Source of the DNA: an uncultured Collinsella sp.
Lineage (GTDB): Bacteria; Actinomycetota; Coriobacteriia; Coriobacteriales; Coriobacteriaceae
NCBI GenBank assembly: GCA_958433005.1
Contig: CAUAWV010000029.1
Span: 1 to 28,496, forward strand
DNA length: 28,496 nucleotides
Direction: 5' to 3'
Of this stretch, positions 1-14,578 are shown piece by piece. The notes beneath the pieces were generated by a model, which saw only the letters and a program-made list of their open reading frames with translations, was not told the DNA's origin and ran no database searches. The translations under genes and the position numbers were made by a program. Within the stretch, counting starts at the first letter, position 1. Every line of letters begins with the position of its first letter.

Positions 1-678
1 CGCGGCAAGAACGCCTATGCCGATGCCGTCGCCCACGCTGGCGGTATGCCGGTCGACTTCCGTTATCAGTACGAGCCCAAGGGCCTCGGCCATGCTATCC
101 GCTCTGCTGCCGACGCCGTGGCAGGGGAGAACTTTCTGGTTCTTCTGGGCGACTACGTTGTGCCTAACCGCGACATCTGCGACAAGATGCTCGCCGTTTC
201 CAAGGAGCACGGTGGCGCTTCGGTTATCGCTGTCGCTGCTTGCTCGCCCGAGGAAGTCAGCCGCTACGGCGTTATCGCCGGCGAGCGCGTCGGTTCGCTC
301 GAGGGCGCCGAGGGCGTTGCCGATGCCGAGCCGGGCGCTGTCTGGCGCATCGGCGGTCTGGTCGAGAAGCCCGCTCCCGAGGCGGCTCCGTCCAACCTGT
401 ACATCGTCGGTCGTTACCTGCTGAGCCCGCTGGTCATGGACCTGCTCGCCGATCAGCAGGCCGGCAAGGGCGGCGAGATCCAGCTTACCGACGCCATGGC
501 CCGCTCGCTCGACCGCGAGGCCATGTACGCTGTCGTCATCGATCCACTTTCGGGCTACGACACCGGTACCCCGTCTGGCTGGATGGCCACCAACGCCCTC
601 ATGGCCGCAAGCGACCCTCGCTTTGCCAGCGCCTTCTGGGACGCCATCGACGAGCGCGGCGGATTGATGCGCAAGTAA
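1..678 (+). CDS. galU: UTP-glucose-1-phosphate uridylyltransferase, 3' part
   Basis: This partial gene is open from the first base of the window, and 225 residues of the C-terminal part are visible. The enzyme makes UDP-glucose from UTP and glucose-1-phosphate in the cytoplasm, feeding cell-envelope glycan synthesis. The visible segments fit the bacterial GalU family: YEPKGLGHAI near the start, the strand FLVLLGDYVV with the metal-binding Asp, IGGLVEKP, GRYLLSP, GEIQLTDA and the closing YDTGTPSGW. These are typical of GalU rather than of RmlA or GlgC. The N-terminal GxGTR nucleotide-binding loop lies outside the window. A terminator follows directly, so this gene is probably the last of its transcript and is not cotranscribed with rpoB. 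Confidence 0.9.
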   Translation, partial: RGKNAYADAVAHAGGMPVDFRYQYEPKGLGHAIRSAADAVAGENFLVLLGDYVVPNRDICDKMLAVSKEHGGASVIAVAACSPEEVSRYGVIAGERVGSLEGAEGVADAEPGAVWRIGGLVEKPAPEAAPSNLYIVGRYLLSPLVMDLLADQQAGKGGEIQLTDAMARSLDREAMYAVVIDPLSGYDTGTPSGWMATNALMAASDPRFASAFWDAIDERGGLMRK

Positions 679-698
679 GCCTTTGGGCACCGACATTT

Positions 699-731
699 AC
701 GGGCGTGGACCTCGGTTCGCGCCCGTTTTTT
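699..731 (+). terminator. Rho-independent terminator after galU
   Basis: Arms ACGGGCG (699-705) and CGCCCGT (720-726) pair perfectly and extend inward with wobble pairs to about 709/716. A run of six T follows (726-731). It separates galU from the rpoBC transcript. Confidence 0.85.
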
Positions 732-864
732 ATAAGAGCTGCGATTGCCGGCTCTCTGTTCACAGAAAATATATGAACAGATGTTCGATACACATACATC
801 TACCTGCGTGTTTTCTGTCGAAAAACTTTGCTACTCCAAAAACTCAATCGCGTCAAGGCTTTTC

Positions 865-892
865 TTGCCCAACGGTCGGTACCTGATAAACT
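865..892 (+). promoter_or_regulatory. Probable promoter of rpoBC
   Basis: TTGCCC (865-870) and TAAACT (887-892) are separated by 16 bp. A TG one base before the -10 gives an extended -10 (TGATAAACT). It lies about 75 bp upstream of the rpoB start and downstream of the galU terminator. Each hexamer matches the sigma-A consensus at four of six positions, so this is plausible but unproven. The rest of 732-864 is AT-richer with no gene visible. Confidence 0.45.
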
Positions 893-965
893 ATTAGGTT
901 GCGATAACTGGCGAAGCTATGCCTCGCCAACCCACCGAGCATTTCCGTGAAGGAGGAAAAACCTG

Positions 966-4457
<3,492 letters not shown>

Positions 4458-4463
4458 TTGACT

Positions 4464-8939
<4,476 letters not shown>

Positions 8940-8945
8940 TTAGTT

Positions 8946-8967
8946 CCGCCGTTCTAACGAACGGCGG
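8946..8967 (+). repeat. Stem-loop directly after rpoC
   Basis: CCGCCGTT (8946-8953) and AACGGCGG (8960-8967) form a perfect 8-bp stem with a 6-nt loop, seven bases after the rpoC stop codon. No T-run follows, so it may protect the 3' end or assist the stronger terminator downstream. Confidence 0.6.
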
Positions 8968-8983
8968 CGACCTCCGTCGCTGC

Positions 8984-9083
8984 GCGGCCCCCAGAGCTAC
9001 AATCTGTCATTCAAAAGGCAGGGCATGACCAAAAGGTCAATGCCCTGCCTTTTTCATGCCACCTTGTACGCTCTGGGGGCCGC
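8984..9083. repeat. Inverted repeat enclosing the rpoC terminator
   Basis: The left arm at 8984-9002 (GCGGCCCCCAGAGC then TACAA) matches the reverse complement of 9064-9083, with one extra G in the right arm. The arms flank the terminator at 9013-9054 and give a two-level nested palindrome of 100 bp. Confidence 0.8.
9013..9054 (+). terminator. Strong Rho-independent terminator of rpoBC
   Basis: AAAAGGCAGGGCAT (9013-9026) pairs with the matching arm ATGCCCTGCCTTTT. An inner GACC/GGTC stem closes an AAAA loop, with one bulged A. The arm ends in a run of T (9050-9054). The A-rich upstream arm means it could also work in the opposite direction. Confidence 0.93.
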
Positions 9084-9170
9084 TCGCTTGCGTATGCTCA
9101 ACTTGTTGCGTTCCGTTGATCACTTGCAAAAAAGGACAGGTTTATTTTGGTAGTTTTTCCTGCTTGAATT

Positions 9171-9199
9171 TGAAACATTCCGTTTGGTCAAAGCGTATC
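9171..9199 (+). promoter_or_regulatory. ECF-type promoter, probably autoregulatory
   Basis: TGAAAC (9171-9176), then 17 bp, then CGTATC (9194-9199). The pattern TGAAAC...CGTA is the known consensus for the SigW group of ECF sigma factors. It lies about 50 bp ahead of the start codon of an ECF sigma gene, the usual place for a self-activating promoter. The region 9084-9170 holds nothing else I recognise. Confidence 0.7.
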
Positions 9200-9247
9200 T
9201 ATGGTGAGGGCCCCATCAAGAACCATCAGTGTCACCGGGAGGTGATT

Positions 9248-9766
9248 ATGGAAGAACAAGCTTTTAGACAGGCGGTCGAAGACCACCGGGATGTCGTGTT
9301 TCGGATCGCATTGACGTATCTGCGTGATCGCGCTGACGCCGACGATGTCGCTCAAGACGTCTTTCTTAAGTTGCTCAAAAGCGACGCGCAATTTGAAAAC
9401 TGGGAGCATCTTCGTCGATGGCTTATCCGGGTCACGATCAATGAATGTAAATCTCTCTTTCGAAAGCCGTGGAGGCGCGTGGAGGATATTGAGAATCTGG
9501 CCGATTCGCTTTCGACGGCGCAGGAGGAGACCAAGGCGGTCCTGTCAGACGTTATGCGACTTCCGGAGCGATTCCGTATTCCTATCGTGCTCTATTACTA
9601 TCTGGGCTTCTCGACTTCAGAAATTGCCGAGTTACTGCATGTGCCAGCCGCGACCGTTCGAACGCGTTTAGCTCGCGGCAGATCGAAGCTCAAGTTCATC
9701 CTAGAGGAGGGCGACCGTGAAATCCAACCAGATCAAGCAGGCCTTCGAGTCCGTCCAAGCCGATAG
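9248..9766 (+). CDS. ECF RNA polymerase sigma factor
   Basis: This is a sigma-70 family protein of the extracytoplasmic-function group, 172 residues, which redirects RNA polymerase to a stress regulon. ATG 9248 is chosen over longer in-frame starts because GGAGG (9238-9242) lies five bases upstream. Region 2 spans about residues 6-72 with DADDVAQDVFLKL (core binding) and FENWEHLRRWLIRVTINECKSLFR (-10 recognition). Region 4 spans about 105-152, with LPERFRIPIVLYYYLGFSTSEIAELL leading into the recognition helix VPAATVRTRLARGRSKL. The short linker and absence of regions 1 and 3 are typical. The gene overlaps the next one by 50 bases, implying translational coupling with its likely anti-sigma factor. 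Its upstream promoter looks self-recognised. The inducing signal cannot be read from the sequence. Confidence 0.93.
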   Translation: MEEQAFRQAVEDHRDVVFRIALTYLRDRADADDVAQDVFLKLLKSDAQFENWEHLRRWLIRVTINECKSLFRKPWRRVEDIENLADSLSTAQEETKAVLSDVMRLPERFRIPIVLYYYLGFSTSEIAELLHVPAATVRTRLARGRSKLKFILEEGDREIQPDQAGLRVRPSR

Positions 9767-10793
9767 CGATCTTGCTGACCGTGTTCTTTATGCCGCTGCT
9801 GGCGAGCCGCTTCGCCGAAAGGGTCACGCGAAGCCTCTGTATGTTGCCGTAATCGGATGTCTTGCCGGAGTGCTGGCGACCGGAGGGGTCGCCTACGCTG
9901 TTGTCAATTCCAGTTATTTTGCCTCTGCCTGGGGAAACCATGGCAACGGAGAGTCCGTTACCTGGACAAATGGCGGCTCGTCGGGGACGAAATATACCTA
10001 CACCAGAGAGTTTGGTGATGGTATCGCGCCCCAAAGCCTGGAGGGTGCAGTCCAGAAGGTCAATCTGTCCGTCGAGGGCAACGGCTATACGCTCGACATT
10101 CATGAGATGGCAATCGACGAGAACGGTTGCGGTGCTGTGACGTTTACATTGTCCAATCCGAATGGCGTTAACTACTACAAGCCGGCGGCAGAGCTTGGCG
10201 AACTTGTTCTCTATGGTGAAGAAGAAGGGGGCGTCAGTACACCCAGCATGAACTTCGGCGAGGAATGGGCTGATACACGCTGCACCATTGATAAAGACAC
10301 ATCAAGCGACACGGTCATTAACGGCACGATGTACTTTGCATCTTGGAATCGCGATCGAGATTTACGACATGCGGTCACCTGGAATATCAGTTGGACGGAG
10401 GGCAAAGGTGAGGATGCGAAGGTGACCGAGGTATCGACGCCAGAGTTTAACGTCGGAGCGCACGTCGATACAAAAGAACTCCGCTCCGATGACTCGTCTC
10501 TCGAGATTAGCCCGTTTTCCATCCAGACGCACATCGATGATCTGGGCTATGAAGCAGTTGATCATAAACTGACCGTCACCTACAAGGATGGGTCAGAGCA
10601 GATTATCGAAGATGACGACGCAGGGGCGTACAATTTCTATGTTTCGATGGCACGCAATAGCGGAGAGAACATTTGGGTGCCAACGAAGTTGATTGATGTC
10701 GATCAAGTGGTCTCGGTAACCCTCGAGGGCGCGAGGTACACATCAACGGGGGAGACCGAAACGAAAGTACCCTTTACCATCGTCTATTCGTAA
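9717..10793 (+). CDS. Single-pass membrane protein, probable anti-sigma factor
   Basis: This 358-residue protein starts at GTG 9717, six bases after AGGAGG (9705-9710) inside the end of the sigma gene. It has a short N-terminal cytoplasmic part (about 1-40), one membrane span near 41-63 (LYVAVIGCLAGVLATGGVAYAVV), and a roughly 290-residue extracytoplasmic domain rich in beta-prone, Thr/Ser/Asp/Gly sequence. No catalytic motif is visible. The topology and the overlap with an ECF sigma gene are those of anti-sigma factors, including the DUF4179-like proteins common beside ECF sigmas in gut bacteria. That family assignment is a guess from layout, not from a motif. There is no Cys-rich zinc anti-sigma motif (HxxxCxxC). 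A terminator follows six bases after the stop codon, so the pair forms its own transcript. Confidence 0.75.
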   Translation: MKSNQIKQAFESVQADSDLADRVLYAAAGEPLRRKGHAKPLYVAVIGCLAGVLATGGVAYAVVNSSYFASAWGNHGNGESVTWTNGGSSGTKYTYTREFGDGIAPQSLEGAVQKVNLSVEGNGYTLDIHEMAIDENGCGAVTFTLSNPNGVNYYKPAAELGELVLYGEEEGGVSTPSMNFGEEWADTRCTIDKDTSSDTVINGTMYFASWNRDRDLRHAVTWNISWTEGKGEDAKVTEVSTPEFNVGAHVDTKELRSDDSSLEISPFSIQTHIDDLGYEAVDHKLTVTYKDGSEQIIEDDDAGAYNFYVSMARNSGENIWVPTKLIDVDQVVSVTLEGARYTSTGETETKVPFTIVYS

Positions 10794-10798
10794 GGTCT

Positions 10799-10831
10799 AG
10801 GCCGCTTCCCAAGAGGGGAAGCGGCCTTTTT
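10799..10831 (+). terminator. Terminator of the sigma/anti-sigma operon
   Basis: GCCGCTTCCC (10801-10810) and GGGAAGCGGC (10816-10825) form a perfect stem, extended outward by two pairs, around a 5-nt loop. A run of T (10827-10831) follows. Confidence 0.93.
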
Positions 10832-10872
10832 AGCGTTAAATGGGCGGTTATTTTGAGCGATATTCGTCTAAA

Positions 10873-11003
10873 TTTCGGAAGTATGCGGCAAAATCTTGAT
10901 GGGTCGACCACACCGCATATGCTCAAGCGTTCTACCTGCGGGTTTGTTATCGCAAAACCCCGGTGTGCTCGGTAAGTACAAAAGTTGCCGCATACTTCCG
11001 AAA
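10873..11003. repeat. Nested palindromic element 1 (19-bp perfect arms)
   Basis: The arms at 10873-10891 and 10985-11003 are perfect reverse complements (TTTCGGAAGTATGCGGCAA on the left). Inside lie a second inverted pair CACACCG/CGGTGTG (10909-10915, 10961-10967) and an innermost GGGTTT/AAACCC (10940-10945, 10955-10960). No credible coding sequence is present. It has the size and form of a non-autonomous, MITE-like or REP-like element; no target-site duplication is evident. Confidence 0.8.
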
Positions 11004-11062
11004 ACGTCGCCGATTTTCCTATGACAGGTGAGAGCAGATCACCGCTGGAACGCGACGTTTTC
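11000..11062. repeat. Palindromic element 2, abutting element 1
   Basis: GAAAACGTCGC (11000-11010) and GCGACGTTTTC (11052-11062) are perfect inverted repeats, with an inner GGTGA/TCACC hairpin. Its left arm shares four bases with the right end of element 1, so only one of the two structures can fully form at once. Confidence 0.65.
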
Positions 11063-11127
11063 CCAGATAAACTGACCAAAAAAGCCTGTCCCCTTTTTGG
11101 CAGGTAACGTTGCCCCGACGAGCACGT

Positions 11128-11268
11128 CGGATCCCCGGCCCGGGCGGCCCGCTGTTTAAGTTTGTCGCGAGTTCCGCACGCAAAGGAAAGCACTTAATGT
11201 GCTTTCCGTCTTGCGCAGGACTGTAGAGCAGCAAACTTAAACAGCGAGCCGCCCGGGCCGGGGATCCG
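11128..11268. repeat. Large palindromic element 3 (about 37-bp arms)
   Basis: The arms 11128-11164 and 11232-11268 pair at 36 of 37 positions; the only mismatch is C11149 against A11247. The arms are GC-rich and contain GGATCC and CCCGGG-like blocks. They enclose the 59-nt hairpin repeat (11165-11223). The whole could extrude as a cruciform or fold as one long RNA hairpin. The remaining stretch 11063-11127 contains only small hairpins (for example CCGACG/CGTCGG at 11115-11130). Confidence 0.9.
11165..11223. repeat. 59-nt hairpin repeat, copy 1
   Basis: The core stem GGAAAGCAC (11185-11193) / GTGCTTTCC (11199-11207) has a 5-nt loop TTAAT and an outer CGCAA/TTGCG pair. It is identical to 28438-28496 at 57 of 59 positions. 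The two differences, 11188 and 11204, pair with each other. Confidence 0.93.
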
Positions 11269-11351
11269 CCAGCGCGCACAGGAGGGGATTCCTTTTGTGT
11301 AGGCTTTGCGGAAATGTGCCAATTTTGGGATACGCCCGGCGGCGTGGTCTG

Positions 11352-11380
11352 TTGACGGCACAGCTAACGCCACGTATCCT
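11352..11380 (+). promoter_or_regulatory. Promoter of the rpsL operon
   Basis: TTGACG (11352-11357), a 17-bp spacer, and TATCCT (11375-11380) form a close match to the housekeeping sigma consensus. It lies just downstream of the palindromic elements and about 94 bp ahead of rpsL. Confidence 0.8.
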
Positions 11381-11473
11381 ATCGAACTGCGTGTTTCGTA
11401 GGGGGATGCTGACCCCTCGATTCAAGCCGTTGCACTTTACAGAAAGCTGGAATCATTCGAGAAGGAGTACGCT

Positions 11474-11851
11474 TTGCCTACTATTAACCAGCTGGTTCGC
11501 CAGGGCCGTCGTTCCGTGCCCAAGAAGTCCAAGAACGCTGCTCTGCAGCACAACTCCCAGAAGCGCGGCGTGTGCACCCGCGTCTTCACCACGAGCCCCA
11601 AGAAGCCGAACTCGGCTCTTCGTAAGGTTGCCCGTGTTCGCCTTGTCAACGGCATCGAAGTTACTGCTTACATCCCGGGTGAGGGCCACAACCTGCAGGA
11701 GCACTCCATCGTGCTCGTCCGCGGCGGTCGTGTCCGTGACCTCCCTGGTGTCCGTTATCACGTCATCCGTGGCGCCTACGACGCTGCTCCGGTCCAGAAC
11801 CGTATGCAGGCCCGTTCCAAGTACGGTGCTAAGCGCCCCAAGGCCAAATAA
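11474..11851 (+). CDS. rpsL: 30S ribosomal protein S12
   Basis: S12 is a 125-residue protein of the decoding centre that monitors codon-anticodon pairing. The start is TTG, six bases after GAAGGAG (11461-11467), giving the universal N-terminus MPTI. Lys43 in TTSPKKPNSALRK is the usual drug-sensitive residue. The conserved loop GGRVRDLPGVRYH, however, has Arg at position 88, where E. coli, B. subtilis and M. tuberculosis have Lys. Asp89, the known methylthiolation site, is present. It is the first gene of rpsL-rpsG-fusA-rpsJ, behind a consensus-like promoter. Confidence 0.99.
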   Translation: MPTINQLVRQGRRSVPKKSKNAALQHNSQKRGVCTRVFTTSPKKPNSALRKVARVRLVNGIEVTAYIPGEGHNLQEHSIVLVRGGRVRDLPGVRYHVIRGAYDAAPVQNRMQARSKYGAKRPKAK

Positions 11852-11924
11852 GCCAGATAACGTTTTGATACTTTCGCCGTGTGCCGCCTAAGCGCCGCAC
11901 GGTAGACACTTAAGGAGATTTCAC

Positions 11925-12398
11925 ATGCCGCGTCGTGCAGCAGCTAATCGTCGTGAGGTTCAGCCTGACGCCGTTTACAACAACCGCCTGGTGACTCAGC
12001 TCATCAACAAGGTCCTTCTTGACGGCAAGAAGGCCACCGCTGAGCGCATCGTTTACACCGCTTTCGAGATCGTTGCCGAGAAGTCCGAGGGTGGCGACGC
12101 TCTCGCTACCTTCAAGAAGGCTATGGACAACGTCAAGCCCACGCTCGAGGTTAAGCCCAAGCGTGTCGGTGGCGCTACCTATCAGGTCCCGATGGAGGTC
12201 AACTCCCGTCGTTCCACCGCTCTGGGTATCCGCTGGATCGTCAACTTCTCCCGCGCTCGCAAGGAGAAGACCATGGCCGAGCGTCTCGCCAACGAGATCC
12301 TCGACGCTTCCAACGGCCTGGGCGCTTCCGTCAAGAAGCGTGAGGACGTCTTCAAGATGGCCGAGGCCAACCGCGCGTTCTCTCACTATCGTTGGTAA
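11925..12398 (+). CDS. rpsG: 30S ribosomal protein S7
   Basis: S7 is a 157-residue primary 16S rRNA-binding protein that starts assembly of the 30S head and, in E. coli, can repress its own operon. The ATG start is preceded by AAGGAG (11912-11917). Family landmarks are MPRRAAANRREVQPD, a variant of the usual MPRKGPVxKR, then LINKVLLDGKKATAERIVYTAF, the loop VGGATYQVPMEV, and the C-terminal MAEANRAFSHYRW. The length is the normal 156-157. The 73-base gap from rpsL contains only a weak GTGC/GCAC stem. Confidence 0.99.
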   Translation: MPRRAAANRREVQPDAVYNNRLVTQLINKVLLDGKKATAERIVYTAFEIVAEKSEGGDALATFKKAMDNVKPTLEVKPKRVGGATYQVPMEVNSRRSTALGIRWIVNFSRARKEKTMAERLANEILDASNGLGASVKKREDVFKMAEANRAFSHYRW

Positions 12399-12418
12399 GT
12401 TTAAGGTAAGGAACTAAC

Positions 12419-14518
12419 ATGGCTAAGCCTAAGTACAAGCTTTCCGATACCCGTAACATCGGCATCATGGCTCACATCGATGCCGGTAAGACCACCACGA
12501 CCGAGCGTATTCTTTACTACACCGGTAAGACCCACAAGATCGGTGAGGTCCATGAGGGCGCTGCCACCATGGACTGGATGGTTCAGGAGCAGGAGCGCGG
12601 CGTAACCATTACCTCCGCTGCCACTACGTGCTTCTGGAACAAGGACGGTAAGGACTACCGCATCCAGATCATCGACACCCCGGGCCACGTTGACTTCACC
12701 GCCGAGGTCGAGCGCTGCCTGCGCGTCCTCGATGGCGCTGTCGCCGTCTTCGACGCCGTTGCCGGCGTCCAGCCCCAGTCTGAGACCGTTTGGCGTCAGG
12801 CTTCTACCTTCAACGTCCCCCGCATCGCCTTCATCAACAAGTATGACCGCGTGGGCGCTGACTTCTTCAACGCTATCGAGACCATGAAGGATCGTCTCGA
12901 CGCCAACGCCGTGGCCGCTCAGGTTCCGATGGGCGCCGAGGACAACTTCTGGGGCGTCATCGACCTCGTTACCATGACTGCATGGGACTTCAAGGCCGAC
13001 GAGAAGGGCATGACCTACCCTAAGCCGATGGACGAGATCCCGGCTGAGTTTGCCGACATCGCTGCCACCAAGCGCGAGGAGCTCCTCGACGCTGCTGCCA
13101 GCTTTGACGACGAGCTCATGGAGAAGATCCTCATGGAGGAGGACTTCACCGTCGAGGAGCTCAAGGCTGCTCTGCGCAAGGGCGTTCTGGCCAACGAGCT
13201 CAACCTCGTCTTCGTGGGTTCCGCCTACAAGAACAAGGGCGTTCAGGAGCTGCTCGACGCTGTCGTCGACTACCTGCCCAGCCCGCTCGACGTTGAGGCC
13301 GTCACCGGTACCGATCCGGACACCGGCGAGGAGATTCAGCGTCATCCTTCCTTCGACGAGCCCTTCTCCGGCCTGGTCTTCAAGATCATGACCGACCCGT
13401 TCGTCGGTAAGCTCACCTATGTCCGCGTTTACTCCGGCCGCGCCGAGTCCGGCTCTTACGTGGTCAACGCTTCCAACGGTCAGCGCGAGCGCCTCGGTCG
13501 CATCCTCGAGATGAACGCCGCCGAGCGTATCGACCGTGACGACGCTGCCGCCGGCGACATCGTCGCTTGCGTCGGCTTCAAGAACTCCACCACCGGTGAC
13601 ACCCTGTGCGCCGAGGGCAAGGAGATCGTCCTCGAGAAGATCGAGTTCGCTAAGCCCGTTATTGACGTTGCCATCGAGCCCAAGACCAAGGCCGAGCAGG
13701 ACAAGATGTCCCTGGCTCTGACCAAGCTCGCCGAGGAGGACCCGACCTTCCAGGTGTCCACCAACCACGAGACCGGCCAGACCATCATCGCCGGCATGGG
13801 CGAGCTGCACCTCGAGATCATCGTCGACCGTCTGCTCCGTGAGTTCAAGGTTGACGCTAACGTTGGTAAGCCCCAGGTTGCCTACCGCGAGACCGCTGGT
13901 CACGACGTCGAGAAGGCTGAGGGCAAGTTCGTCCGTCAGTCCGGTGGTCGCGGTCAGTACGGCCACGCCGTCATCAAGCTCGAGAAGATGGAGGAGGGCT
14001 TCGGCTACGAGTTCGTCAACGCTATCGTCGGCGGCGTCGTGCCCAAGGAGTACATCCCGTCCATCGACAAGGGCATCCAGGAGGCCCTGAACACCGGTGT
14101 TATCGCCGGCTTCCCGGTCCTCGACGTCAAGGTCACCCTGTTCGACGGTTCTTACCACGAGGTCGACTCCTCCGAGGCCGCCTTCAAGATCGCCGGTTCC
14201 ATGGCTATCAAGGACGCCCTCAAGAAGTCCGATCCGCAGCTGCTCGAGCCGATCATGGCTGTCGAGGTCGAGACCCCCGAGCAGTACATGGGCGACGTTA
14301 TGGGCAACCTCTCCGGTCGCCGCGGCAAGATCGAGGGCATGGAGGATCGCAAGAACAGCAAGCTCATCCGTGCCAAGGTGCCGCTGGGCGAGATGTTCGG
14401 TTACGCTACCGACCTTCGCTCCCAGACCCAGGGCCGTGCATCCTACACGATGCAGTTCGACTCTTATGAGCCCGCGCCCAAGTCCATCGTGGACGAGGTC
14501 ATGAGCAAGAACGCCTAA
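12419..14518 (+). CDS. fusA: Translation elongation factor G
   Basis: EF-G is the GTPase that drives ribosomal translocation and, with the recycling factor, splits ribosomes. It has 699 residues, normal for the family. The start is ATG, preceded by AAGGAA. GTPase motifs in order are AHIDAGKTTTTERIL (G1), RGVTITSAATTC (G2, switch I), DTPGHVDF (G3), NKYD at 140-143 (G4; the usual form is NKMD, but the base-reading Asn, Lys and Asp are kept) and a G5 near GSAYKNKG. Domain IV contains GRGQYGHAVIKLE and the C-terminal part has GRRGKIEGME and the domain V signature. A tuf gene would normally follow, but rpsJ does instead. Confidence 0.99.
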   Translation: MAKPKYKLSDTRNIGIMAHIDAGKTTTTERILYYTGKTHKIGEVHEGAATMDWMVQEQERGVTITSAATTCFWNKDGKDYRIQIIDTPGHVDFTAEVERCLRVLDGAVAVFDAVAGVQPQSETVWRQASTFNVPRIAFINKYDRVGADFFNAIETMKDRLDANAVAAQVPMGAEDNFWGVIDLVTMTAWDFKADEKGMTYPKPMDEIPAEFADIAATKREELLDAAASFDDELMEKILMEEDFTVEELKAALRKGVLANELNLVFVGSAYKNKGVQELLDAVVDYLPSPLDVEAVTGTDPDTGEEIQRHPSFDEPFSGLVFKIMTDPFVGKLTYVRVYSGRAESGSYVVNASNGQRERLGRILEMNAAERIDRDDAAAGDIVACVGFKNSTTGDTLCAEGKEIVLEKIEFAKPVIDVAIEPKTKAEQDKMSLALTKLAEEDPTFQVSTNHETGQTIIAGMGELHLEIIVDRLLREFKVDANVGKPQVAYRETAGHDVEKAEGKFVRQSGGRGQYGHAVIKLEKMEEGFGYEFVNAIVGGVVPKEYIPSIDKGIQEALNTGVIAGFPVLDVKVTLFDGSYHEVDSSEAAFKIAGSMAIKDALKKSDPQLLEPIMAVEVETPEQYMGDVMGNLSGRRGKIEGMEDRKNSKLIRAKVPLGEMFGYATDLRSQTQGRASYTMQFDSYEPAPKSIVDEVMSKNA

Positions 14519-14578
14519 GTTCGAGCTCCCTGTTACGTAATCCGCGAGAACATCTCTCGCACTCTTTGGAGGTTTAAG

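Noticed and set aside
10774..11193. Minus-strand 139-codon frame in the rpsL upstream region
   Set aside because: It runs through two palindromic elements and the sigma-operon terminator. No ribosome-binding site or domain is visible, so it is probably a repeat-derived false frame.
11165..11223. CRISPR repeat
   Set aside because: Only two distant copies exist and there are no regularly spaced repeats, spacers or cas genes.
11295..11891. Plus-strand 198-codon frame overlapping rpsL
   Set aside because: Out of frame with rpsL, covers its promoter, and is very Ser/Arg/Pro-rich; a shadow frame.
12836..12847. NKYD in place of NKMD in EF-G as a sign of a non-canonical paralogue
   Set aside because: The guanine-reading Asn, Lys and Asp are intact, and length, other motifs and operon position are those of normal EF-G.
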